Positions 1 through 12,817 of a stretch of DNA of 64,000 nucleotides are shown in pieces; within the stretch, counting starts at the first letter, position 1; every line of letters starts with the position of its first letter. The stretch is from Daldinia sp. FL1419 (Eukaryota > Ascomycota > Sordariomycetes > Xylariales > Hypoxylaceae). The position numbers and the translations under genes are program-made. Location of the stretch: contig MU623344.1 in NCBI GenBank assembly GCA_025201765.1, positions 310,001 to 374,000 on the forward strand, given 5' to 3'. The notes under the pieces are model-generated. The model saw nothing but the letters and a program-made list of their open reading frames with translations. It ran no database searches and was not told where the DNA came from.

Positions 1-144
1 AGTCCTCGATAGTTAGACTTTGGGAGCAGCTGTCCTAATTACATTCTAGTTGTGTGCGCTTGGAACGTACTTGGCGAATATAGCTGGCAAGTGAATTCGA
101 TATGTTGGTCTTGATGAATTCTTAGCTGACGTTTTTTTGACTTA

Positions 145-1087
145 GGGGTAGCAGTTGGCTTTGGTAACCCATTGTTATCCATGACTCCCGAACAGAGGGA
201 TGTAGCTCTGAAGGCAAGTCCCTTAACCCGACTCATTATTACTGATATACTATGAGCTCGATGAAAAAACATATCTAACATCGTCGTAGACTCTGTGGAT
301 CTCGCCGCCCCTTTGGGGCCTCTCATCTTCCCTAATCAAAATGTCCATCGTAACATCCTACCTACGCATCTGGTCCAGCGACCGCTTTAAGCATATCTGT
401 TATGCCCTAGTCGTCCTCCTCTCCCTCTTCGGCCTAACGCTCTTCTTCGGTGGCATATTCGCCTGTATACCCATCTCTCATTCCTGGGCCCCTCCCGATC
501 CAGAATCCCACGACCCAAAATATTGTATGGATCTCCCGACGTTCATGTTCATCACATCGACCCTAAACACAATAATCGACCTAATCGTCCTCGCCATTCC
601 TATCCCCCTGTTCCTTAAGCTGCAGATATCGCCTAAGCAGCGCGCCGCGCTTACCGCTGTGTTCACGGTCGGCGTTATCGTTTGTATCGCATCTATCATG
701 CGGCTTATCGCTTTGCGTCAACTACGTTACGATGAGGACCCGTCTGTTAGCGGTCTCCCGTTAGGAATATGGTCCGGCGTCGAGCTTAACTTGGCTATCA
801 TTTGCGCGTGCCTGCCGACGTTACGCCCGGTGCTTGCTCGCGCGTTTCCGCGCCTACTATGCTACGCGGCTGGTTCCTCGCCGAGCCGACGGGGGGCGAG
901 TACGATTACCCACGATGGGAACGGGTCATTTCGTATGTATAAATTAAAGTCCGGCGGCGAGGACGGAAAGCTGGGAGATAGCGATGTGGAAATAAGAGCC
1001 ATGAGAGAGAATTTGGTCTTTCCACGTGCGCCGGAGCCCTCGTATTTAGACAGATACAAGAATAAGTCGTATATGGACTTGGATTAA
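145..1087 (+). CDS. Rhodopsin-domain 7TM protein (PTH11-like), 5' end outside window
   Basis: This is the 3' part of a fungal integral-membrane protein of the rhodopsin/PTH11-like family, proposed as cell-surface sensors. Exons I can support are 145-213 and 290-1087. They are joined phase 0 across a 76-bp intron with a GC donor (GCAAGT) and a CTAAC branch site just before TAG. The join restores the family pattern MTPEQRDVALK then TLWISPPLWGLSSSLIK, followed by the MSIVTSYLRIW segment. Four or five hydrophobic segments follow, then a polar, Ser/Arg-rich cytoplasmic tail ending at 1087. The N-terminal helices must lie in earlier exons left of position 145, beyond what I can resolve. Family membership is well supported; ligand and role are unknown. 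It is one of three such genes in the first 27 kb. Confidence 0.75.
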
Positions 1088-1699
1088 GTAATAGATAATT
1101 TAATTATCTGAATGTTATTATAATTTAATTTGTCTTAAGACTAAATAATGTTTTCCTTATTATTTTCTTTTCATCCCAATGCTCGCTAACCCCAAAACCA
1201 CCTATTTAGGTCCTTACCTAGGTACTGACCCTGCTGTGGGCACTGCTGCTAGCGAGGCTACCGTCTGGAGCTCTAGGGTTAGGGGCTTCTTGTTGATCAT
1301 GTATTGTACAGTGGGGAGGAGAACCAGCCTCTAAGTTGGAATAAGAGCTACGATACGTTTTATCGATAACTTCAACGGCGCGTTTCAAGAGGGCTATTAA
1401 CTTGTTATTTTCTTCTTGATTAATATTATAACTTCTCGGATAGTAGGTAAGGCATAATCAAGGCTTGAATTATTACGCATTTACTGTGCGACACAAAATA
1501 CTTTGAAAATAACATCATTCCAGAGACTAGTTATTGTTATATAAAACTATAACTACCTTGGTTACTTACCTGCCTACCTATCCTAGGTAGTTACCTATAT
1601 GTGGGACATGTCCATGTTACAAGATCTCGATCAAATGGCCACACTGCCACTCTCTGATACGCACTTCAGGTGCTTGAGATAATGTAAGTTATCTGCGGC
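1088..1699. other. Intergenic, convergent 3' ends
   Basis: This stretch separates the 3' ends of the 7TM gene and the PKS. It is AT-rich and holds several TAGGTA/ACCTAGG palindromic motifs (about 1204-1222 and 1555-1600). I see no convincing coding exon. Confidence 0.6.
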
Positions 1700-4600
1700 T
1701 CATGACCTAGCCTCATCCATATCCGCATTTTCTTCTTTCTCCGCTGAGACTCCGATAAGACTCTTTTCCAATATCAAATTTGCTACCTCTATAATACGCC
1801 TCCCGCCCATAATTTCGAAAACTGCCACATTTGCTTGTAGGTCGCTGTTTATCCAGTTTCTTAGCTCTACTGCCATTAGAGAGTCAACCCCGTAGTCGGA
1901 AAGAGATTTTTCCATCTTTATATCGTCAGGATCGATCGCTAGCGCGTCTGAGAGCTTTCTAGCAATGGCATAGGTAATGAGGTCTTGACGCTCTTCCTGT
2001 CCTGTAGCCTGCCTGTACATAGCGGCAATGTTCGTGGCAGACTGATCCTTACTATTGCTTGCTCCCTGACCCCTGGCTCGTTGGAACGCGGCAAACAGAG
2101 GCCGTCGCATACGCTCGACGGGCTGTCTTCCCTGCGCAATTAAGTCCGAAGGCGTGAGACAGCCGACAAGAAGCTGACTATTTGGCGGGCTAAGTACAGG
2201 AAGAGTAGGATCACAATATAGCTCGAGCAGGGCTAAAAGTTCCTCGTCCTGAATCTGGCCCATATCGCCAATTTGCCTTCTGAGGTGCTCGTATCGCTCT
2301 GTCTCTGCGATAACTCCGCTGTTCAGCATCCACCCTATGTCGAAGGAGATGGCCTTTTCCCCGTTGGCGGTGCGATAGTAGGCCAATGCATCCTGAAATG
2401 TACATCCTGCGGCGTAATTGGACTGGACGGCACTACCATAGATTCCGGCCAGGGAAGAAAGTAGGACAAAAAAGTCGAGAGACTGCGGCAGGAGCTCATG
2501 AAGATTCCAGGATGCCTGAGCCTTCGACCTCATCGTGCGTTCCCATTGTTCGTGGGTCATGCTCTCGAATACAGCATCCTGAATAGGTACCTAATTAATC
2601 GTTGTTCTCGCGTGTAGAATAGTGTTCACATACCTGTAGATCCATCGTGGCGTTAATGCAGCCTTTAACGGGGGGCACTTTTCTGTGGGCACAGTCTTGT
2701 AGCATTGCGGTTACAGAGTCGGCTGAAGACACGTCGCATTTTGGTGCCACTACATTGATTCCTTGGCCTCTCAACTCTGTAAGGACATCGGAGGCAGCTT
2801 GAGATGATGCACCGGATCTCGATGGGAGAATCAAGTGTTTCGCGCCTCTGCTAGCCATCCACCTTATCGCCAGCCGACCCAGACCACCAAGTCCGCCAGC
2901 GATCAAATACGAAGCGTTCGTGTCAAACTTCCATTTGGGACGATAGGGGAGACGTTTCTGTACAGGGGGTTAGCTTTCGGTTTCTTCTATCCCTCGCCCA
3001 CATTTAGGGACATGGTGAGTGCATTGAGAGGTAGCTATAGTCAGTTAAACTTACTGGGACGATGTCGGAATGACTTAGGCTGATGAGGACTCGACCTGGG
3101 CTTCTCCCACTTTGAAGTTGTCTAAAAGCCTGCTCGATATTCGAAACAGGAATTATGTGCAAAGGCTTCGGACATTGTATCATGCCTTGTAAAGCGAGCT
3201 CCATTATTTTTGAGATCAGGGAAGCAGTGGCTTCAGGGTTAGACAGGATGAGATGATGAATGTCGACAGCGGTAAAACTAACGTTTTTCGCAAAATTGGC
3301 CATCGGGAGAGAAGAGTTGGCCGCAATGTCCGCCTTGCCAATTTCAATGAATCGACCGTACGGCGCTATGCAGTTCCACGATGCTTTCAAGCCGTCGCCT
3401 GCCAGTGAATTGAGGACCACGTCGACGCCTCGTCCTCTAGTGATACGAAGGACTCCCCGAGCAAAGCTTGTATCCCTGCTGTAGAATATATGGTCTGCAG
3501 GGATACCAAACTCATCAATGAGAAATTGTTTCTTCTCGTCGAATCCTACCGTAGCAAATATTTCGGCCCGCAGGAGTTTTGAAACCCATATAGCCATCTG
3601 TCCTGTGGCGCCAGATGCTGAATGTATCAGCACCTTCTCCCCTGGGCGCATTCTTGCTACTTCGGCAAGACAATGGTAAGCTGTGATTCCAGGGCCCAAT
3701 ATCGCGGTAGCCGTTTCGGACGAAATGGCATCCGGTATTTTGGCTACGTTGGCTACCGCGGCACGAGGGTGTGTGCGCATCGCATTTTCGGAAATCATAC
3801 AAACGCGATCGCCGGGGGATATCGTGGAACAATCTGATCCAACTCTACTCATATAAGAATATTAGTATGTTCATGATCGGAAGCACGGGCACCATAGGTA
3901 GGTAGGCATTCTTATCGGTTGGGTCTCGTGGAAGGCGGCTGGCGTTCGAAGAAATTTAAATACTTGCCTTGTGACTATCCCACTACACTCTGATCCAAAA
4001 CTGTCCTCTTGTAGCCGTCCGATGGCGATAAAGATGTCTCTAAATGATAACCCCCAGTTCTTACCTTCGATTTCGACTTCATGTGGTCCCAAATCGGATT
4101 CAGACGTCTTGTCTTCAGTAAACTCGAACGTGTTTAGTGTACCGGGAATCCGCTGTGTAAGCTTTACAGCGGCGTCCGAAAATAGAGGCTCGTTACTCAA
4201 ACGGGGTCGTACCAGTGATTGTATTGTGCTGTCGAGGGCATTTTCTTGGAAAAGTCTCCCAGTGGTTATCTTGCCATCGCGCACAAGATACTCAAGCTCA
4301 GGGGACGACGATACAAACGATGCCTTGAAGATCCTAGTGATGATTTCCACGCAGTCCAGTGTTGTTACGTTGGCGGATTCGAAAATGAGACTAACAATGT
4401 GCTTTTCGGTTGCCTCCGAGCGTACAGCCCTTAAAAGGCCCTGGGAGATATGGTAGAAGGGAAAGCCTTTCTCGCGGATGCTGGCACAAGTAACCCATAA
4501 AAGGTTATTGCTCCTATTTATCATATCCTTGAGAACCTCGAAACTAGTTTTCGATGTTGTTTCAAGACAAGGTCTTTCCGTTTCGACGAGGAAAATGAGG

Positions 4601-7600
4601 ATATCATTGTCGCCTATGCTGGTAGTATGCAAGTTATCCAAGGATACCGTTCTCATGGCCTTGGAAAACGACTTAAGTACGCTTTCCGTGAGCTTATTTG
4701 CTATAAGGCCTTGAGTGCTTGAAGAACCATCAATGACTAGCAGAATCTCGGAACTAGGTAGTGGATTGGATGGGCGAGTCTCTGCTGTCGATATCATAAG
4801 GCTGACGGCGTGGCAATCTTTGTCATCGTTGTCCTTGATAAGCACATCACATCCGGAAAATCCGTTCTTTCTTAATTGTTCGTCCCACTGGTCCTCGGTG
4901 ATAACAGGGCAAGAATGCCGCCAATGATCTTTGGGCCACCACCCTGGCAACGTACCAAAGCAAAAGTTCGTGGAAACCAAGTCCGGTCGTGTAGTTTCGG
5001 CAACAATCAGGCATCCCCCAGGTTTCAATAACCTTTTCGTATTCCGGAGTGTTACACTAAGCTCAGATGTAGCGTGTAAAACACTTCCAGCCACCACCAA
5101 GTCGTAGGCACCTTCACTAAATCCTTGGTCGGCCGGGTCACGCTCTGCATTATAAGTCCGAAAGATCACCCGGTCATCATTGAATCGATCCTTCGCCTGC
5201 TCGAAGAACGAAGCGGAAATATCTGTGTAAACGTATTCGATAAACCGACTTCCTCTATCCTTTTCCAAATCGAGGAGAACTGAAAGGACGTGTTGTGTCA
5301 TAGCACCTGTCCCGGCCCCGATCTCAAATATCCGGATACTAGGGTTCTCATGACATGCTAGTTCAAGAAAGTTTCGAAGTCTATTGTCACAGACTCTGTC
5401 TAAAAGTTCCACATAGAATGCCTCAGCTAAGCCTGAATCGAACGCGATCCGAAGCGGGTCTACTTGGCCAACAAGGATAGCCTTTATGTTTCGAGCCATA
5501 ACCGGAAATATCATCCAAGAGGGTCTTTGATCTTCAAGTTGTTGGAGCCTTCGTTCGAGATCTTCTTCTGTCAAGTTGTGATACCCGTGGTTGGAAGACT
5601 TGACATGAATCTCCATCCATTCAACGTATCTTTGGAGAGAATCTGGGATAGTTTTTCGGTCTATTCTGTGAAGCCATTGCACAACATGGGAAGCAACCAG
5701 CCTCAGTGTTGAATTGAGGTTCTGGTGAAATCCTACGAGATCCTCTCCGGGTAGTTTTGACTTGTCAGCTTCGCATGAGGCTTGAAGAGATTTTGAATCT
5801 AATAAGCTAAGCTGCGGCTTCCACTCGATGCCATACAGTAGTTTTGTAGCAGTCAAGTCCTTGGCATCGCGGTTTGAGACGGAAGCGAGCACAAGTTTCT
5901 TTATGGTACATACTGGAAGGTCGCCATGAGAGATTATGGTAATAGATCCTTCCACAGCTTGCTTGATATTGTCGGGCTTGACCACAGCCATACAATGCAG
6001 AGAAGACGTATCCGGATATTGCCAATTTGCGGTTGAAAACCACGCACCCTCCAGCTTCTTGGGTACTAATGTCGGTGATGATTCAGAAAGTCCGGCTGAT
6101 ATAGGTACAAGAAGCAGTTGCATGGCCGCGTCTAAAACCCCTGGGTGGGTCAGCCCGGTTGCCTTGACATTTGGTGAAGCAATGTCGAGCTTGGCAACAG
6201 CTTTCCTAGAGCCATCCCAATGAATATCATCCACAAGCTGGAAAGAATCTCCGTAGGTAATTCCGTTCCTCTTAAAATGCATGTAAAATGAGTGGGCGTC
6301 TATGCGTTTGGTAGAAGATGCTCTTGTGAGATCGTAGTCGCAAACAATCTCCTCAGCGGCTAGTTGATCTTCGACTCCGCCGTCGACTTCACTCGTGGGA
6401 CTCTCATAATGAGCCTCGATCTTCGTTCGAAAACATTCGGCCCATTCACTACCGGAATTGGAATATATCCTAATATCGGACCAAACGGAGTCCTTTTCGT
6501 GGTAATTTCGAATAGGCCGTAGCTGGAGAACTGTTTCAACCCTGTCATCCGCAGTAGCCTTCAGAATAATTGGATTCAAGAACTCGGCTTCTTTGATATA
6601 ATAGCCTGTTGACTTGCGGTGTCCTGGGCGTGTTTGCTCTACGGCTTCGATTGCCATAAGCAGCATACCAGCCGCCGGAAAGACAATAGTATCCGATACC
6701 TGAATATGGCTGTAAGCTCTCCTGAATATCAAGCACTCCTACCAAGGTATTCAATAAGGGCCTACACAACTTACGATATGATCTGCCATCCAAGGCATCG
6801 TTTCTAAGCTTATAGTATTCCTCCATCTGGGCTCTAAGGGGTTCCAATCAATCGAACGAGAACCCAGTATGTTACTCTGGGGGTCTTTCATTAATCTCAA
6901 GTCACGACTTAGGCGAGATTCCCACCAGTAATTACGGGAGTGGTCGAAGGGATATTCTGGACAATTGGCCAGGATTGGGCTCATTTCTTTTTTTGTTAAT
7001 TGAGGACACGCGGCAGTGATGGAGACAGGGTAGCCATAGCAAAACAGTCGACCAGCAAGCTCAACAGTGGATTGCAAGCAAGACTTGGATTTGTAGAGCA
7101 CGGAGGAATATCGAACTTGTGTTTTCCTGCCACTCAAGGAGCTTAGGATATCCTGGATTGGCCGCCGCATCGCACAATGCGGCCCAACTTCCACGAGGTC
7201 CAAGACGGGGCTTATACCGTTTTCTGGTGCGTGACTAAACCGTAGGAGCTCTTCGATCGCTTCTGAAAAGCGAACTTTTAATGTTAGGTTTTCTACCCAG
7301 TATTGAGCCGTCGATAGTACACGCGGAGATACCACCTGTCCCGTCACCGATGAAATCATGGGGATAGGCATTTGATTGTTGTTCGAATAATTATTTTCGA
7401 GTGTCCCCATCAGTAAGCCATACTCAGAAGCCACTTCGGTCATGAATGGAGAATGGTACGCAATACCGACGTTGAATTTATGACTGAAAATATGGTCTTC
7501 ATTGAGCTGCCTCTGGATATCGTCAATGGCATATTCTGCCCCGGAAAGTGTGCAATTTGTAGGGCTGTTAATGCAAGAAACATAAATCACGCCTGACAGG

Positions 7601-10289
7601 TATGTTGGGTTAACCTTTCTCAAATAGTCTTGAACCTCGCCCTCGGGTAAGTTGACCGACAGCATAGCGTTCATCTGTGAGCTTTTCTTCATGAGCTTTC
7701 CGGCAAGTTGGCCTCGGTAGTAGGAAATTTTGCACGCCGATTCTTTAGTAAGTGCGCCAGTGCAATATCTAAGCAAGCATTTTAAATAGTTAGTTGAAGA
7801 CCTAAGGTCAGGATGTTATGAGTGATCTACATACGCAGCAGCAGTTTCGCCGGATGAATGCCCAACAACTACGCTCGGCACTAGATTGAAGCTCCTGAGA
7901 AGCTCAATGAGAGCAATCTGTAATGCCGTGCATAGTGGCTGGCTATATTCGGGTTCGTGAATATGACGGCGGTGTTCAAGTTCATCTGAATAGTTTGAGA
8001 AAATGAGTACTAAGACATGGATACACCCGACACATCGCGTCTATACTCCACTTACCAAACAAGGACCACTTGGATCCTAGATCGGCGTATATTTTGTCTA
8101 GTTGCTGAAGCGTTTCATTGTATATCTGGTATTGCTGAAGCTCGTTGCCCATTCCAGCGTATTGGACTCCCTGACCAGTAAACACGAATGCTAGTCCAGT
8201 TTCGCTAGAAGTGCGAACTGGCTTAGAAACATCGATGGCTTTGCTCTGATCCTTGAAATTGACAAGGCCAAATGCTCTCCATAGCATACGGCTTCGATGA
8301 TGTGCCAACGTGTGAACTAATCGATCGACTTTTTCCTCATGTCCTAACACTTGTGTTTGATAAAAGTGCTGATAATCATTGATCATCGATTTGAGTGATT
8401 TCTCATTATCGGCTGACCAAACAAGTAATCGGGGATACGGAGGTGACTGCGGGGCTTGTTCAATAGGGGCATACCGCAATTGGGTACTCGATAGAGTTGA
8501 TGGCGAAGGAATTGTACAGTGGTTTCCAGTGAGTCCTCTTTCCCGCAGGTAGTTATATGCATCATCTAGAATTACATGTGCGTTAGTACCCCCGAACCCG
8601 AACGAGCATACCGACACCCTTCGCAAACCTTCGTCCGGCCAGTCGACACACTCGGTTGGAACCTTATTGATCATTAGACGGATATTATAGAAGGTATCTT
8701 GAGAACGTACGACAAGGTTATAAGATTCTGCATCGATTTCAGGATTAATCCTCTCGAACAGCGCATTCGGCGGGATAACCCCCTTTTCCAGAATCATGAT
8801 AGTCTTTACAATACCCGCAAGACCACTGGCAGGCTCAAGATGACCAATATTCGCTTTGATGGACCCACTGGTTAAAATATTAAGCCAATGCAAGCGATAT
8901 CACTAAAAGATCTAAAGAAATGCGTACACGTATAAGGGCTCCTCCTGTGATCTATATTTGCCGAGCGTGTTTCCGATGGCTTTCATTTCAATGGGGTCAC
9001 CCACAGGGGTACCAGTCCCTATAAGATGACGATTAGAAGTGGCCTCGCTGAATGACTATCAACCCAAGCGTATTTTATTTACCGTGTGCTTCGACATATC
9101 GCGTCTTATGAGGGCTCAAGTTGGCTTTCTCATAGACCTGCCGAATCAACGACTCCTGGGACTGAAGACATGGTGCGGTGAAACTTGGCGTATGCCCGTC
9201 TTGATTCGTACCAGTTGACCGTATGACTGCACGGATCAAATTTCCATCCCTAACGGCGTCGGCAATGGGCTTGAGAACAACAGCCGCAGCGCCTTCCCCA
9301 CGTCCATATCCGTTGGCACGATGGTCAAAACCTATTAATGTTTTAATTAACTCATCAACGTCCCTGATATAAATTGTACATATCTGAGGAAAAACACTAA
9401 CTATAGACCAATTAGCTTACGGATTCGAATTCTCCTAACTGTGTGACGAGACGCGCGTACCTATAGCAAACACTATCTGGGGAGGTAAACTCCATATTCG
9501 CCAACATAAGAGACGCGTCTGGACCTAGCATCAGACTCGACGACGTGACCAATGCCTTCAGAGTTTTTATCAGTCCATAATTTGGTCATAGGTGAGGAGT
9601 AATAAACTTACCATCGCAGCATCACCCTTGCGCAGCGTATTGCAGGCAAGATCTATCGCCACCGTACTGCTAGAGCAAGCAGTATCGACGTGTACACTAG
9701 GGCCTAATAAATCAAAGTACCAGCTTACTCGGTTAGGAACATTGTTAGGAGAATTCCCAGTGATCGATGTACGCGGATAATTTTCAGGATCTCTCGAGAG
9801 CATAGCGAGATAGTCGCCTAACATCGATGCGCCAAAGACCGCCGTGTTTGTACCTTTAAGATATTCCATGGGAAGCCCAGCTGTGAATCATCAGCAGTAT
9901 CCTCTTCACGTACTGGATCACAACTTACCATTTTCGAATGCCCGGTAGGAGGTCTCTAAGGCTATACGTTGCTGTGGGTCCATTGCAGCAGCTTCCTTTT
10001 TCGTAATAGAGAAAAAGGGGGCATCGAATAGTGCTGGGTCATCCTTGAGGAAGTGGCCTCCTCGACTTCTAAGCTACATATACGTAAGACTTTTGCATAG
10101 CATCTGAGTAATTAAGCATACCTTATTGTAGAATGAATCTATGTTGAGCCGTGACTTCGGCCATTCGGTCATCAAGTTCTTCCTTTGTTCAAGTATATCC
10201 CATAGACTCGATTCGTCCTCGGCACCCTGAGGCAGCTTGAAAGAGAGTCCTATGATAGCTATGTCGTCCTTATCCATTCTGAAGGTCAT
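1700..10289 (-). CDS. Highly reducing type I polyketide synthase (KS-AT-DH-MT-ER-KR-ACP)
   Basis: An iterative megasynthase making a reduced, probably C-methylated polyketide. Exons, 5' to 3': 10289-10122, 10073-9929, 9880-9612, 9555-9474 (or 9461), 9331-9083, 9018-8928, 8867-8056, 7985-7835, 7768-6775, 6699-3968 (GC donor), 3844-3055, 2957-2634, 2590-1700. They sum to about 2,565 aa, the usual HR-PKS length. Visible motifs: KS active site VDTACSSS and EAHGTGT; AT GHSSGE near residue 645; DH HIVSDTIVFP near 987 and LDAAMQ near 1177; C-methyltransferase FEIGAGTGAM near 1447; ER nucleotide loop SASGATGQMA; KR IAGGLGGLG near 2177; ACP GVDSLMA near 2505. No thioesterase or other releasing domain is present. 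All other junctions keep phase, but exon 4/5 does not with the obvious donor (see findings). KR has YAAGC where Asn is more usual. Either ATG at 10289 or 10277 could be the start. Confidence 0.93.
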
Positions 10290-12817
10290 ATCATAAACAA
10301 ATTCACTAAGATATGTCGTTGAAGCAGAGTTATAATGAATTATGTGGAAACGATACCTGACGTCGCTAAGTTATTTATTCTATAAAGTCCATCAAGATGT
10401 GGATTGAGCCTCATTAGTAGGTATAATGAGCTTTCTTATATGGCTGAGTACTTCCTATAATCATATAGCATAGATAAACACGACGAGGCGTCATCGGAGC
10501 AATACTAAGAGTCCAATCCAGGGGCCAAGAGGGGTTGATGCGCTCGTAGTTAACGCGTAACATATCTAGGTACTTAGGTAGGTATCCAGCCTAGAGTGGT
10601 GATATCCCCGACCTTTGCATAAGTCACAGTGACAATAACGTCACAATGTTTCTATCTGCCTGCTAAAGTCAAATATCCGATAACAATACCATATTCATCA
10701 CTTTTAACGCCAGCTAATGATCCTCTTGCTTTATTCACACTGGATACAGTGGGAAGTTTTAAGACTGTTAGGGACCTAGGTAGGTATGCTTATACGAGCC
10801 AAGCATTTGTCAATACTACACTCAGGCTGCCGGCGACGATTTTGGGCATGAAATGAGGTCACTCATAATCCTAAGCGCTTGGACAAGCTCGCAACCTGAT
10901 TACAAGGCGTATATAGTATTTTAGGAGGCATGTACATCGCTTCGATCCAGACGAGTGAATCATGACAAGACGGGGGGCATGTAGCATAGAGAGACTACGT
11001 ACCTAGGTAGGTACGTAATTACTTGAGTACCTACCAGGTAACGAATTAATAATGAATTAATAAGAGGTAGGTACATACTTGCATACTTATTGGCATTACG
11101 ATCTTCGTGAGCTCGCATAGTACAACAAAATAACTATCAATAAAGGCATAACTTGCATGCTCATCGATACACCTATCCTTGAAATCCTGCGCAATGAGGA
11201 TTGGGGGCCGTGTTGGAACTCTAGGTGGCATATCGTTAATTACCCTGGGACACCTTCGGTATGCACAGCAACGAACTCCAACAGGTATAATTAGCTCCAT
11301 CCTTTCCGAATTACCGAGTTTGTGTTTCCATACTTCTCATCCTTCTAAGTGATAGGTCATATGCTTAATAGGACTATATGTGTTGGACGCGAATAAAATT
11401 CTTTCATTTGAGACATTACGTCTTGGTAGCTTCCATCGGACAAATCTTTTCCTGTTTTATATTCGAAGGATTTCAATCATGCCTTTCGAAACCCGTGTGA
11501 TTACTGCAGTATGCACGTAATCGGTCACATAATACCAATCCCGTTCCCTGTAACTGGGGGGTCTATTGGGTCTAGTTCATACGGCAGTTGATATTTGTGA
11601 GAGTAAATCGACATAGGATCTACCTTATTTGGTAAGAAGTGTGTGTAACCTACCCATTCAAAGGGTTTGATTGAATGTAATTATATATTGCTTTTTCTCT
11701 TGTGTTATGAGGAGCTTGTTCAAGTTACACACGACGCAGCGGCGTAGTTCGAAGCTTACGCTGTTGTGCCACCCGGGAAGCAATGCCCTCCATGATAATG
11801 AACCTGTATCTATAACTGTATGATAGCAATGGTGAGAAAAAAGAGGCTTAAGCCTTAGGTAGGTATCTATTTTATGTTATTATATGGGTAGCCTCGGAAT
11901 ATGCGGAAGGGGAAAAGCGACCTAAGCCTCGATAAGCACGAAGAACTTGAAAAGTCTTGCGCAGGTCTTACTTTAGGTAATCAGCATGAATCCTTTAAAG
12001 AAAAACAAACGACAAGGCGGTTTCCGTCCGGTTTAAACGCGGGGTCGATGTCACAGCGCCGTTTGTGTTACTCTTGCTTACACAGTGTGTAACAAACTTC
12101 CTTTGGGGGTAGAATGCGGCGTCTGCTGCCGCGTTACGATGCGTCCGACTTAATCTAAATAACTTTCTGTTGGCCTTCCTACGGTCTAGAGCTTAGACTT
12201 GGTAAATCTCGATACGTAAAATATCTCTTTACAATCTTATATAACTATTTAACTATTGCATTAAACTTGGGTTATTAAAGTAACAAGAAGAAGTCCTAAT
12301 AATATCAAAGTCTAGGCAGGTAGGTAGGTACCTAGGTACCTAGGTAGATGTAATGGCAACACTGACCTGGCACTTGAAGAATCACAATCTCATCAACTAA
12401 TCTAGCCTAATACCTATAGTGCTGTTTATGAAGTCGGATATATTGTAGTTTATCATGAGTATGTCAACTTCGCCATCGACTTTTAAATCACAATGTCTGA
12501 GTAAATAAATATATTGATATGAAACGGCTTTGTAACTTAGAGGGATTATATGGAGAGTAGTTATTGTCAAGTTTCTAGTTAGTCGTCCTGCATGTAAAAC
12601 AAAGGATTTGTTCTATGTGTGGGAGTCTCACAGCCCCATAGTACCTAGATAGGGTACCCGGTCCGCTACGGGACAGTTGCCAACAAGAAGCCAATGAAAA
12701 ATTATGTAAACTCGTATTTTTTTATTGTAGAATTAACTTGGTTTTCGTCGCTCGTCTAACGCAGTCAAATAAGGGGTCATTATGTTTAATCGTGGGATGC
12801 AGCGGTCTCCAAGGATG
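10290..12817. other. Gene-free intergenic stretch (2.5 kb)
   Basis: This lies upstream of the PKS and downstream of the next 7TM gene, so it holds the PKS promoter. It is rich in short palindromes of the ACCTAGGTAGGTA type, notably at 10567-10583, 10996-11013 and 12311-12350. Short ORFs occur, but none has coherent splice structure or a recognisable domain. Confidence 0.55.
12311..12350. repeat. Cluster of TAGGTA/ACCTAGG palindromic units
   Basis: Overlapping GGTAGGTA, GGTACC and ACCTAGGT units form a locally self-complementary run. It is the densest example of a motif scattered through intergenic DNA in this window. Confidence 0.8.
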
